From JAJPKK01 sp963800215 (GTDB lineage: Bacteria; Pseudomonadota; Alphaproteobacteria; Rhizobiales; Xanthobacteraceae), in NCBI GenBank assembly GCA_963800215.1, contig CAWCZY010000007.1:496001-560000 (forward strand): a DNA stretch of 64,000 nt, given 5' to 3'. The notes beneath the pieces were generated by a model. It had not been told where the DNA came from and did no database searches. It worked only from the letters and a program-made list of their open reading frames with translations. Made by a program: the position numbers and the translations under genes. This document shows, piece after piece, positions 29,048-37,373 of this stretch (position 1 is the stretch's first letter; each line of letters begins with the position of its first letter).

Positions 29048-31399
29048 TTATTCCCGCACCACGTAGGTATAGAACCGCACCGTGCCGTCCTTCTCGGTCT
29101 CCCGGTAGACCCCCTGGACCTCGGCTTCGAAGCCTGGGAACAGGTTGGCGCTGCGCTGGAACATCTCGAGATAGTCGAGCATCGGCCGCGCCCGCTCGTC
29201 GAGGCGCTCACCCGGCACGATGGTGGCGATGCCGGGTGGGTAGACCACGAACATCGTGGTGGCGATCCGGCCGAACGCCTGGTCGACCGGCACGTAGTCG
29301 ACGTTGTTGCGCACCATCTGGCGCACCGCTTGGTTGGGCGGCATGACGAGGGTCGGCAGGTGTTGCGGCGCGAACTGGGCACGCTGCAAGGTGCTGGTCG
29401 CGCTGTCGCGGAAAAACCCGTGCATCTGCGCACAGAGGTCGCGCAGCCGCACGCCCGCATAGCGCGCCGGCCGCCGCCGCACGAATTCCCCGATGGCGTC
29501 GTCGAGACGGGCGTTGTCGTCGTGCAGCTTCTTGAAGGCCACGAGCGCGCTCAAAAGCGTGCCGGCCTTGCTCAATTCGACGCCCGGCGTGAGCAGGAAC
29601 AGCAGCGAGTTGAGGTCGTTCTTCTCCGCCACCACGCGGTTCTCGCGCAGATATTGCGCGACCACCGGCGCCGGAATGCCGTAGTCCGCATAGGTGCCGG
29701 TGGCGCGGTCGAACCCCGGCGTCAACAAGGTGAGCTTGTTGGGGTCGGTGATGGCGTAGCCCGGCGCCACATGGGTGAAGCCGTGCCAGCTCGCGCCCGG
29801 CGCCAGCTCCCAGTAGCGGGCATTGGTGGCGAGATCGTCGGTCGACACGCTCTCCCAGGCGATTTCGCGCGAGGCGCCGTCGCCGTCGGTGACGGTGACG
29901 CGGTCGGGCACGAAGGCCTCGAAGAACCAGCGCCGCGCCGGGTCGTGTTCCTTGTCCTCGAACTCGCGCCGGATCGCGCGCACCTTCTTGCGCAGTTCGA
30001 TGCCGAGCCGGATGGTGTCGTCCCACAGCACCTCGCCGGAGCGCCCTTTCATCATCTGCGCACCCACATCGAGGGAGGCGAACAGCGGATAGAACGGCGA
30101 CGTCGAGGCGTGCAGCATGAAGAACTCGTTGAAGCGGCGATGCTCGATGCGCCGGCGCTGCCCTTTGATGTGGCGGTCCTTGACGTGGATCTGGGACGCC
30201 TGGGAGAAGCTCGCCAGCTGCTTGTGGGTCGATTGGGTGGCGATGATACCGGGTTGGTCGGCGCCGAGATGATCGAGCCCCATGGCGAACCGCCCGGCAT
30301 AGAGCGGGTGGAATTTCATGAAGCCGGCCCAGGCCTCGTCGAACAGGATGTAGTCGCACAGATGTCCGATTTTGCTGACGATCGCATTGGCGTCGTAGAT
30401 GGTGCCGTCATAGGTGCATTGCTCGATCACGGCGGCGCGGAACGGCCGTTCGCGCCGCCATGCCTCCTTGTCGGCGACCAGCGGATGATTGCGGATTTTT
30501 TCGCGGATGCGATCCTCGTCGAACGCCTCGCTGTAGATGGGCCCGATCAACCCATAGGCATTGCGGTCGGTCTCCAGAAAGATCGGGATGCCGCCGCCGA
30601 TGAAGAGCGCGCCGTGATGCGCCGCCTTGTGGTTGTTGCGGTCGAACAATACGAGGTCGCCCTCGGTGACCAGCGCGGACAGCACGATCTTGTTCGATGA
30701 CGAGGTGCCGTTGAGGACGAAATAGGTCTTCTCGGCGCCGAAGATCGCGGCGGCCTCCTGCTGCGCCTTGAGCGCCGGGCCTTCGTGGACGAGGAGGTCG
30801 CCCAGTTCCAGCACGGAATTGTCGAGGTCGTCGCGGAACACCGCCTGGCCGAGATGCTCCACGAAGATGCGGCCGATCGGGCTGCGGTTGTAGAAGACGC
30901 CGCCGTTATGGCCGGGGCAGGTCCACAGCTGGTTGCCGCGCTCGCCGTAGTCGACCAGGGCGCCGAAGAACGGCGTCTTCAAGTTCTCGGCATATTGCTT
31001 GAGCCGGCTCACCAGGTTGGTGGCGATGAATTCCGGCGTCTCCTCGGCGAGGAAGATGTAGCCGTCGATGTAGTCGAGCACCTCGACCGGGATGTCCTCG
31101 AACCGCTTGCGCCGCACCAGCATCACGATCGGCATTTCGAGCCCACGCCGGCGCATCAGGTTGATCAGCGCGGCGGTCTTGCCTTCGAGGCCCTTCTTGC
31201 CCCAGTCCACCACCATGCAGCCGATGGCGGCATCGGTCTGCACGGCGATCTCGGCATCCTCGATCCGCCGCGCGCGCACCACCTGGAAGCCGAGCTTCTC
31301 GATCGCGACCGTGATCTGGGCGAGCCGCAGCCCTTCGAGGTCCTCGGCGTCGAACGCCGGCGCGCAGACGAGAAACGTGAACCGCCTGAAGAAATCCAT
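29048..31399 (-). CDS. Orn/Lys/Arg decarboxylase (PLP-dependent, biodegradative type)
   Basis: A 783-residue cytoplasmic enzyme with the three-part layout of large fold-I amino-acid decarboxylases: an N-terminal response-regulator-like wing domain (about 1-130), a PLP domain, and a C-terminal domain. The PLP lysine is in STHKQLASFSQASQIH, and the cofactor region includes VLNGTSSSNKIVLSALVTEGD and ILFDEAWAGFMKFHP. It decarboxylates a basic amino acid to a polyamine precursor or raises cytoplasmic pH. The ATG chosen has AAGGCAGGGG upstream; an in-frame GTG six codons earlier is possible. The proximity of a polyamine-type importer is suggestive. Confidence 0.9.
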   Translation of the reverse strand: MDFFRRFTFLVCAPAFDAEDLEGLRLAQITVAIEKLGFQVVRARRIEDAEIAVQTDAAIGCMVVDWGKKGLEGKTAALINLMRRRGLEMPIVMLVRRKRFEDIPVEVLDYIDGYIFLAEETPEFIATNLVSRLKQYAENLKTPFFGALVDYGERGNQLWTCPGHNGGVFYNRSPIGRIFVEHLGQAVFRDDLDNSVLELGDLLVHEGPALKAQQEAAAIFGAEKTYFVLNGTSSSNKIVLSALVTEGDLVLFDRNNHKAAHHGALFIGGGIPIFLETDRNAYGLIGPIYSEAFDEDRIREKIRNHPLVADKEAWRRERPFRAAVIEQCTYDGTIYDANAIVSKIGHLCDYILFDEAWAGFMKFHPLYAGRFAMGLDHLGADQPGIIATQSTHKQLASFSQASQIHVKDRHIKGQRRRIEHRRFNEFFMLHASTSPFYPLFASLDVGAQMMKGRSGEVLWDDTIRLGIELRKKVRAIRREFEDKEHDPARRWFFEAFVPDRVTVTDGDGASREIAWESVSTDDLATNARYWELAPGASWHGFTHVAPGYAITDPNKLTLLTPGFDRATGTYADYGIPAPVVAQYLRENRVVAEKNDLNSLLFLLTPGVELSKAGTLLSALVAFKKLHDDNARLDDAIGEFVRRRPARYAGVRLRDLCAQMHGFFRDSATSTLQRAQFAPQHLPTLVMPPNQAVRQMVRNNVDYVPVDQAFGRIATTMFVVYPPGIATIVPGERLDERARPMLDYLEMFQRSANLFPGFEAEVQGVYRETEKDGTVRFYTYVVRE

Positions 31400-31535
31400 G
31401 CCCCTGCCTTTTCTCACGACGCGTGCGGCGACGCGTTACACAGGTGTGGAACAATATGAAGATCAGATGACGGCGCTCGACTCGGCAACGTCATTCCGGG
31501 GCACGCGCCTTCCACTACTGCGTCATAAGTGCGTT

Positions 31536-31561
31536 CCCCCTCTCCCGCTCGCGGGGGAGGG
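31536..31561. repeat. short CCTCTCCCGCTCGCGGGGGAGG hairpin
   Basis: A single palindromic arm of the element family seen in full at 28784-28983. It lies downstream of no gene and about 140 bases upstream of the decarboxylase start. Confidence 0.6.
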
Positions 31562-31615
31562 AAATACCGGGCCTCGCTACCTGACGATCCCTTTTTGACG
31601 CAGTAGTGCTTCGCG

Positions 31616-31698
31616 TGAACCCGGAATCCAGGCTGCGGCGCAGACCGCGATGCCGTCTGGATTTCGGGTTCGGTGCTTCGCACCGCCCCGGAATGATC
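31616..31698. repeat. GAACCCGGAATCCAG inverted repeat
   Basis: GAACCCGGAATCCAGGC (from 31618) pairs with GTCTGGATTTCGGGTTC, and the following GTGCTTCGCAC forms a second small hairpin before CCCCGGAATGATCG. This is another intergenic palindrome class of the genome, seen once in this window. Confidence 0.55.
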
Positions 31699-31844
31699 GC
31701 GTGACGAACCGGACAGCGCCAGCCGCGGGGTAAGGATGATCTCGAAGCGCGAGATGTCGGTGGTCGCATCCACATTCCAAACAACAAGAGGCCGGCATTC
31801 ACGCCGGCCTCCGCTCGGTTACGCGTTCGGTGGTGGCAGGGAGC

Positions 31845-32159
31845 TCAGTTGGTGCCCGACCGCGTCGCCGGCTTCGTGGAAACGACCTTGTTGGCGGTGC
31901 CGGCGACCTTGTGGCCCTTGCCGGCGTCGAGATGGCGCGCATGCTTCACGCCATTCATATGCTTGTGGCTGGCCATGCGGGTGCCGCGATGGACGCGCGC
32001 ATGCTTGTGGTAATTCACCGTCTTGCTGGCCTTGACCGTCTTGACGGTGGTCGAAGACGCGGCGGCCGCGGGCTTGGCGGTGGGCGTGGGAGCCTTTGCC
32101 ATCACCGGCGCCGTGAGCATGGAGGCCGCGATGAGCGCGATGGCGACTTTACGGAACAT
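31845..32159 (-). CDS. small exported Ala/Lys/His-rich protein
   Basis: A 104-residue protein with a Sec signal (FRKVAIALIAASMLTAPVMA). The mature part is almost entirely low-complexity basic sequence: APTPTAKPAAAASS, then YHKHARVHRG and ASHKHMNGVKHARH. No cysteines and no known domain are seen. The high His/Lys content suggests a metal-binding or polyanion-binding envelope protein, but that is only inference. The start is chosen at the signal; AAGG lies upstream. Confidence 0.6.
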   Translation of the reverse strand: MFRKVAIALIAASMLTAPVMAKAPTPTAKPAAAASSTTVKTVKASKTVNYHKHARVHRGTRMASHKHMNGVKHARHLDAGKGHKVAGTANKVVSTKPATRSGTN

Positions 32160-32343
32160 GGGAATTGCCTTTCGGGGGTTCGCCTGCGGCGAACCGGTTG
32201 ACCTGTTCGACCGGCTCAAGACCGATCCTGACGCCACCATGCCGGTGCGGCGCTGAACCGGGTCTGAAGCGCGGCGGCGTACGCCGTTCATGTAGATGAA
32301 GCCGAGCGAACGGCGCCGTTGCCGGGCGTTCACATGCGCGGGG

Positions 32344-32676
32344 TCAAACCGCGTCGCAAGGCTGGGTGGAGGCCATGATCCAGGCGAAATAGGTTTCGTC
32401 CACGCTCTCGATCGGCAGCACGAGAATTGCCGGCGTGTCGTAGGGGTGCGACGCTTTGACCGCCGCCCGTACCGGCTCGGCGAGCGACGCCCGCGTCTTG
32501 ACGATCATCACCGCTTCCTCGCTGCGCTCGACCGCACCCTGCCAGCGGTAATGGGAAATCATGCCGGGCAGGATGTTGACGCAGGCCGCGAGCCGGCCGT
32601 CCACCAGCGCCTTGCCGGCCTTCTCAGCCTCGACAACCGAAGGGAAGGTCGTATAGACGAACACCGCGCGGTCCAT
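32344..32676 (-). CDS. cutA: CutA divalent-ion tolerance protein
   Basis: A 110-residue cytoplasmic protein of full CutA1 length. Family motifs are VYTTFPSVVEAEKAGKAL, LAACVNILPGMISHYRWQG and the C-terminal HPYDTPAILVLPIE with YFAWI. CutA1 forms trimers and is linked to divalent metal tolerance; its biochemical activity is not settled. It is divergent from nadK with a 53-base gap. Confidence 0.93.
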   Translation of the reverse strand: MDRAVFVYTTFPSVVEAEKAGKALVDGRLAACVNILPGMISHYRWQGAVERSEEAVMIVKTRASLAEPVRAAVKASHPYDTPAILVLPIESVDETYFAWIMASTQPCDAV

Positions 32677-32729
32677 ATCTGCCTCTGATCCTGCGGCCGC
32701 CGCGCAGCCGCCTTGACCGAGACGGCATC

Positions 32730-33500
32730 ATGACCACCCGCGACCGCATCGCCTTCGTGACGGCCACGACGCCCGAGGCCGAAACGGCGCGCGACGCCCT
32801 CGTCCGCCGCTACGGCAATGCGACGCCGCAGGAGGCCGACGTCATCGTCGCGCTCGGCGGCGACGGCCTGATGCTGCAAACCCTGCACAACTTCATGGAC
32901 ACAGGCAAGCCGATCTACGGCATGCACCGCGGCACCGTCGGCTTCCTCATGAACGAATACCGCGAGGATCACCTCAAGGAGCGCCTCGCCGCGGCCACGG
33001 AGTTGGTGATCCATCCCCTGATGATGCGCGTGGTCGATGCCGAAGGCCAAGTGCACAAGGCGCGCGCCATCAACGAGGTGGCGCTGTTCCGCCAGACCTA
33101 CCAGGCGGCGCGCCTGCGGGTGCTGGTCGACGGCAAGGAGCGGCTGTCGGAACTCGTGGCCGACGGCATCATGGTGGCGACGCCGGCCGGCTCGACCGCC
33201 TACAACCTCTCGGTCCAGGGACCGATCATCCCGATCGGAACGCCGCTGCTGGCGTTGACGCCGATCAGCCCGTTCCGGCCGCGCCGCTGGCACGGCGCGC
33301 TGCTGCCCGACCGCGCGGTCGTCACCATCGAGGTGCTCGAAGCCGACAAGCGCCCAGTCGCCGCCGTCGCCGACCACGCCGAGGTGCGTTTCGTGCACAC
33401 CGTCGAGACGCGCCTGGAACGCAGCATCGCCATGCACATGCTGTTCGACCCCGGCCACGCGCTCGACGAACGCATCCTGCGCGAGCAGTTCGGGGTGTAG
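32730..33500 (+). CDS. nadK: NAD kinase
   Basis: A 256-residue cytoplasmic ATP-NAD kinase making NADP. Hallmarks are the GGDG loop in VALGGDGLMLQTLHN, the Asn-Glu pair in RAINEVALFR, and DGIMVATPAGSTAYNLS. The length matches the short alphaproteobacterial form. It is divergent from cutA and followed by a small palindromic repeat. Confidence 0.95.
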   Translation: MTTRDRIAFVTATTPEAETARDALVRRYGNATPQEADVIVALGGDGLMLQTLHNFMDTGKPIYGMHRGTVGFLMNEYREDHLKERLAAATELVIHPLMMRVVDAEGQVHKARAINEVALFRQTYQAARLRVLVDGKERLSELVADGIMVATPAGSTAYNLSVQGPIIPIGTPLLALTPISPFRPRRWHGALLPDRAVVTIEVLEADKRPVAAVADHAEVRFVHTVETRLERSIAMHMLFDPGHALDERILREQFGV

Positions 33501-33510
33501 GCGGAAGACT

Positions 33511-33540
33511 CTTCTCCCTCTCCCGCACGCGGGGATAGGT
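33511..33540. repeat. short CCCTCTCCCGCACGCGGGGA hairpin
   Basis: A single arm of the 28784-type repeat located 11 bases after the nadK stop, between convergent genes, where it could act as a bidirectional transcription end. Confidence 0.5.
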
Positions 33541-33576
33541 GGCCTGCAACCAAGCCGGATCGCATTTGTTCACTTG

Positions 33577-35187
33577 TCACACCGGCTTCGCCAGCTCCAC
33601 GGTGTGGAACGGCTCCAGCGTATCGATCGCATCGGGGCTTTGCGTCTTCACGTCCCATTTGAACATCCGCAGCACGATCTTGTCGGGCGAGAAATCGGCG
33701 ATGGTGAAGCCGTGCTGCTCGATCGGCTTGACCTCTTCATCCATGTCGAGATGCGCCGGCGGCATTGCGCCGGTGCCGCGGCGCGCCGAGGGCCATTTGC
33801 TCGGGCCGGTGCTGATCGGTCCGGTCAGCACCGCGTTGATGGGATTGGCGTGCATGTCGAGCGTGCCGCTGCGCAGCATGCGGCCGATCGCAATGGCATG
33901 GAGGTCGCCGCTCATCACCAGCGGAATGCGGCCGGGCATGGCGTGGATCGCCTCCATCAGCCGGTCGTGCTGCTTGAGCCAGCCCGGCTGCCAGTAGGGC
34001 TTGCGCTTCGCCGTGGTCAGCTTGCCGTCCGCCGCGAGCACGTCCGGGTACCACTCGCCCCATTTGCCGGCGGTCCAGCCGGGCGGGTTCGAGGGCACAT
34101 GCACGAGATGGGTCACGTCGCGCGCGGCGCTGCGCGCCTTGAGCCATTTCTCGGCTTCGAGGTCGACATAGACCGCGCTCTCTCCGGCCAGCGTCTGGGT
34201 GCGCCTGATGTCGTAGAGCAGGATTTCCGCGAGCCGGCCGTAGCGCACCGTGCCGAAGCACTCCGACAGTCCTGATCGGTCGTCGACCGAGGTCCAGGGC
34301 AGCCCGAGCGGCCGCGCCGGGTCGGGAAGGAACTCCGGATAGAACATGCTCCTCGTGGTGCGCGCGAGTTGAAGCGAGAAATACGGCGGCGGAAACGTCA
34401 CGATCTCGTCGGTCGCCTCGTCATTGTCGAAATAGTCGTGATCGTCCTGGAGGAAAAAGGTCGGGATCGAGCGGAAGTCGGTCCCGTAGATCGGCAGAAT
34501 CTGCGGACCGGCGGCGCGCTTGAGCACGGTCTCGTTGTCGCTGCCGAGCACCAGGGCGGAGCGGTCGAATTTCCCGGCAATGCGTTCGCCGAGCGGCGAG
34601 GCGCCGCCGGTGATCCGCGCGAACTGCGGCGCCAGCAGGTCCCAATAGACCTGGTCGCCATTGGCGACGAGGGCATCCGGTTCGAATGCGAGGCCGCGCA
34701 GCAGCAGCCGCTTGCGCACCGCGGTGGGCAGGAAGTCGAAGGCGTCATGGCCGCCGGCGCAGGTGTAGATCAGCACCCGGAACGATGCCGGCCGCGCGTC
34801 CGGCCCCGGAAATGTCGAGAGCGTCCACGGCTCGCACAGTGCCGCGCCGCGGCTGCCGGCAAGTGAGAGCGTATAGGGACGTCCCGGCGCGAGGTCGGTA
34901 ACCTGGAACTGCCAGAATTCGCCGCGCGTATCGCTCATGCGTCCCTGCACCGACGTGCCGCCGACGCGCAACGTCGGGGCATCGAACAGCGGCTCGCGAA
35001 ACGATGCCTTGATCAACACGCGGCTGTCGCTGACCGCCGGCAGCAAATGCTGCACCCGGCCGGCGTCCCAGGTCTGTCCCGCGGGATCCGGTTTGGCCGA
35101 AGCGGCAAAAAGATCGGGCGGCGCGGCAAGCCCGAGTGCCGCCGCGGTCGAGCCGCGCAGAAACTCGCGGCGGTCGAAGGGATTCAT
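33577..35187 (-). CDS. Tat-exported PhoD-like metallophosphoesterase
   Basis: A 536-residue periplasmic protein with a Tat signal (DRREFLRGSTAAALGLAAPP). The PhoD-type metallophosphatase domain occupies the centre and C terminus: the metal-binding NGDQVYWD near residue 180, FFLQDDHDYFDND near 250, and VMSGDLHAIAIGRML near 440. The N-terminal part (about 45-140) is a beta-rich Fn3-like domain typical of PhoD. It should hydrolyse phosphodiesters or phosphomonoesters with iron and calcium. GTGAGG precedes the ATG. Confidence 0.88.
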   Translation of the reverse strand: MNPFDRREFLRGSTAAALGLAAPPDLFAASAKPDPAGQTWDAGRVQHLLPAVSDSRVLIKASFREPLFDAPTLRVGGTSVQGRMSDTRGEFWQFQVTDLAPGRPYTLSLAGSRGAALCEPWTLSTFPGPDARPASFRVLIYTCAGGHDAFDFLPTAVRKRLLLRGLAFEPDALVANGDQVYWDLLAPQFARITGGASPLGERIAGKFDRSALVLGSDNETVLKRAAGPQILPIYGTDFRSIPTFFLQDDHDYFDNDEATDEIVTFPPPYFSLQLARTTRSMFYPEFLPDPARPLGLPWTSVDDRSGLSECFGTVRYGRLAEILLYDIRRTQTLAGESAVYVDLEAEKWLKARSAARDVTHLVHVPSNPPGWTAGKWGEWYPDVLAADGKLTTAKRKPYWQPGWLKQHDRLMEAIHAMPGRIPLVMSGDLHAIAIGRMLRSGTLDMHANPINAVLTGPISTGPSKWPSARRGTGAMPPAHLDMDEEVKPIEQHGFTIADFSPDKIVLRMFKWDVKTQSPDAIDTLEPFHTVELAKPV

Positions 35188-35322
35188 GCGCGCCTCACGC
35201 AATTCTTTGACATTGTTGGCCTCGCTGCGGCCAGCGATACGATCGACGCCGATCATACGCCCCCACAGAAGAAAACGGCACCCGGCTCGCGCCGGATGCC
35301 GCCATGCAGGACCGCGCCGGCT

Positions 35323-36874
35323 TTACTTCTGCGCCATGATGGCTTCGAGGCCGGACTGCGGGCCGTTGCTGCCATGGCCGCCGGCGAAGGTCGCGCCGGA
35401 GATGCCGAGCTTCTTCACGGCCGCCTCGACCGATTTCGGAACCGGCATTCTTGGTGGTGTCGCGGCCGGGCGAGTAGAGGTCGGTCACCCACACCACATT
35501 GTCCTTCACCACGTGGCCGAGCAGCATGCCGTCGACGTGAGGATTGTCGATGCGGGTCAGCTTGATCTCGTTGCCGTCGGCGTCCTTGAGGCTCATCTGG
35601 TCCTTGACCTCGACGACCTGGACCTTCTTCGGGCTCTTCTGATAGGCGTCCGGCACCACGGTATGGGTCGTCTTGAGATCCTTCTCGAAATAGGCCTTGT
35701 CGGGCGCCGGCACCACGATGGTCGCGCCTTCCGCCGCGTAAGTGCGCATGCCGCCGGTGTGGTCCATGTGATGATGGGTGAGGATCAGGTACTTGATCGG
35801 CTTGCCCGGGAACTTCTGCTTGGCCGCGTCGATCGTCCATTTCGACTGCACCTCGCCCATCGGCGCGTCGAACACCGCAAGACCGTCCTTCATGTTGACG
35901 ATCAGGCTGTTGGCCGTGCCGGTCACGACCTGCGCCACGTTCGGCCCGAGATCGACCACCTTCGGCGGGGCGTTCGGCGGATAGAACAACGTATCGGCAT
36001 CGAGATAGCGGCCGAGCGCAATGCGGCGAAGCACCCACTGGTACGGCACGTTGCCGGTGGCCGGCCCCTTGGCGGCCGACTTGACCGTGTCGGCCGGCGT
36101 GAAGGCGTCGGCGGGGATCGACGGGTTGGCGGAGACATCGGTGTAGTCGACCTTGCCCACCGCCACGTCGTTGAGATTGTAGGTCAGCTTATGCGCCATC
36201 TGCACGCCGCCGACCGCTTTCCAGTCGCTCAGCACGAGATCGTAATTGGAATCGCCCGAGATGTTGTCGTCGTCCCGGGTGCGGATCGCCGCCGGCAGAT
36301 GCGTCTTGGGATCGAACAGGATGGTGAACCTGGTGGCGCCGTCGGTGTAATTGACGGCCGGCAGCGACGCCTTGCCGAGCTTCTGGTTGCCGGCGGCGGA
36401 GAGGTTCTTGGCATCGTCCATCGCCTTGAGCAGCAGTGTCGGCGACATCCGCTCCAACTCGCGCAATTGCGCCGCGAGCCGGACACCCGAGGCGGCCGTG
36501 CTGCCTTTGTCGTTGCTGACGAAGCCGAGCGTGGGCGTGATGACCTCGGTGTATTTGATCTGCTCCGTCGCCGGGTATTTCATCGCACGGTCGACGTTCA
36601 GGCGCGCCGCGCCGGAGGAAAGATCGACCGTCGCGGTGAAGGCGGTGTCGCCGAGGAAGCGGGGCTCGCCGCCAGCCTTGTAGGACTGGCCCGGCTCCCA
36701 GTGCTTTGCCTCGCCCTTGACGGTGAGGCCCTTCAGCGCCTTGAGCGCGTCGGCGCCGCCCTCGGCGGTGACGGCCGCTTTCACGAGATCGGCGGGGCTG
36801 TCCTTGGCCGCCGCGTATTGAATCGGCGCGGTGCCCACCAGCAACGCCGCCGATAGTCCGAACAGATATTTCAT
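35323..36874 (-). CDS. exported metallo-beta-lactamase-fold hydrolase, one frameshift near the end
   Basis: About 516 residues after removing one base at 35442-35443 (CCGG context): the end then reads AVPKSVEAAVKKLGISGATF through HGSNGPQSGLEAIMAQK to a TAA at 35323. A Sec signal (KYLFGLSAALLVGTAPIQYAAA) precedes a roughly 270-residue N-terminal beta-rich domain. The MBL domain follows, with metal box THHHMDHTGG, then VPAPDKAYFEK and the distal metal region DGMLLGHVVKDNVVWVTDLY. The substrate is unknown; SoxH- or quinohaemoprotein-associated MBL proteins have similar layouts. GGGAGGAG precedes the ATG. Confidence 0.8.
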
Positions 36875-37373
36875 TGGTCTCCTCCCATTGGCTTTTATGG
36901 CGCGGACTCTAATGCGGGGCGCCCGCCCGGGGAAGTCGGACCGGAGCAATCTTTTTCGACCAGCCGCCGTTTGCCGCACCCAACCGGATGACACTCCCGG
37001 CGGAAGCGACGGTCGCCTGCGGCCCATCGTCCTGCGCCGGCGACAGGGCGACCCGTCGATCGACGCCATCACGAAAACGTGAATTCCGCGGGCGACGCCG
37101 TCTCTGCCGCCGCCAGTGATCGTTGAGGCCATTCCAGCACCCGCGCACCGCGTCAGCACGGTCCGCGCGGCGAACTAGGGTGCATGCAAATCGTGAAGGA
37201 ATCCTCGATGAATCGGCATGAAATCCCCAAAGCCAGCGTAGAGCCGTTGTCGGCCGTTGCGGCGCTCCGCAAGGCTCCATAGTCGAAATTGGGCCTCGTG
37301 AATTGCAACAGGCCGCCGGCGCGACCAGAAGGAGGATCGACCCGTCCGATTCGGATCGTGACTGAAGCCCGGC
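36875..37373. other. intergenic region without a recognisable gene
   Basis: Nearly 500 bases between the MBL gene and the end of the KAP gene. Open frames exist on both strands, but none has a family signature, signal peptide or ribosome-binding site. No palindromic repeat of the classes found elsewhere is visible. Confidence 0.5.

Larger units (their letters stand above)
31400..31844. other. intergenic region with two repeat elements
   Basis: Apart from the repeats at 31536-31561 and 31616-31698, nothing recognisable is present in these 445 bases. Reading frames here have no family resemblance and no ribosome-binding sites. Confidence 0.5.

Noticed and set aside
34937..36856. 639-codon plus-strand open frame over the PhoD-like and MBL genes
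   Set aside because: Antisense shadow of two well-supported genes, with Arg/Asp/Val-rich composition and no signature.
36909..37280. 123-codon minus-strand frame between the MBL and KAP genes
   Set aside because: Arg-rich composition, no family resemblance and no start signal; treated as noncoding.
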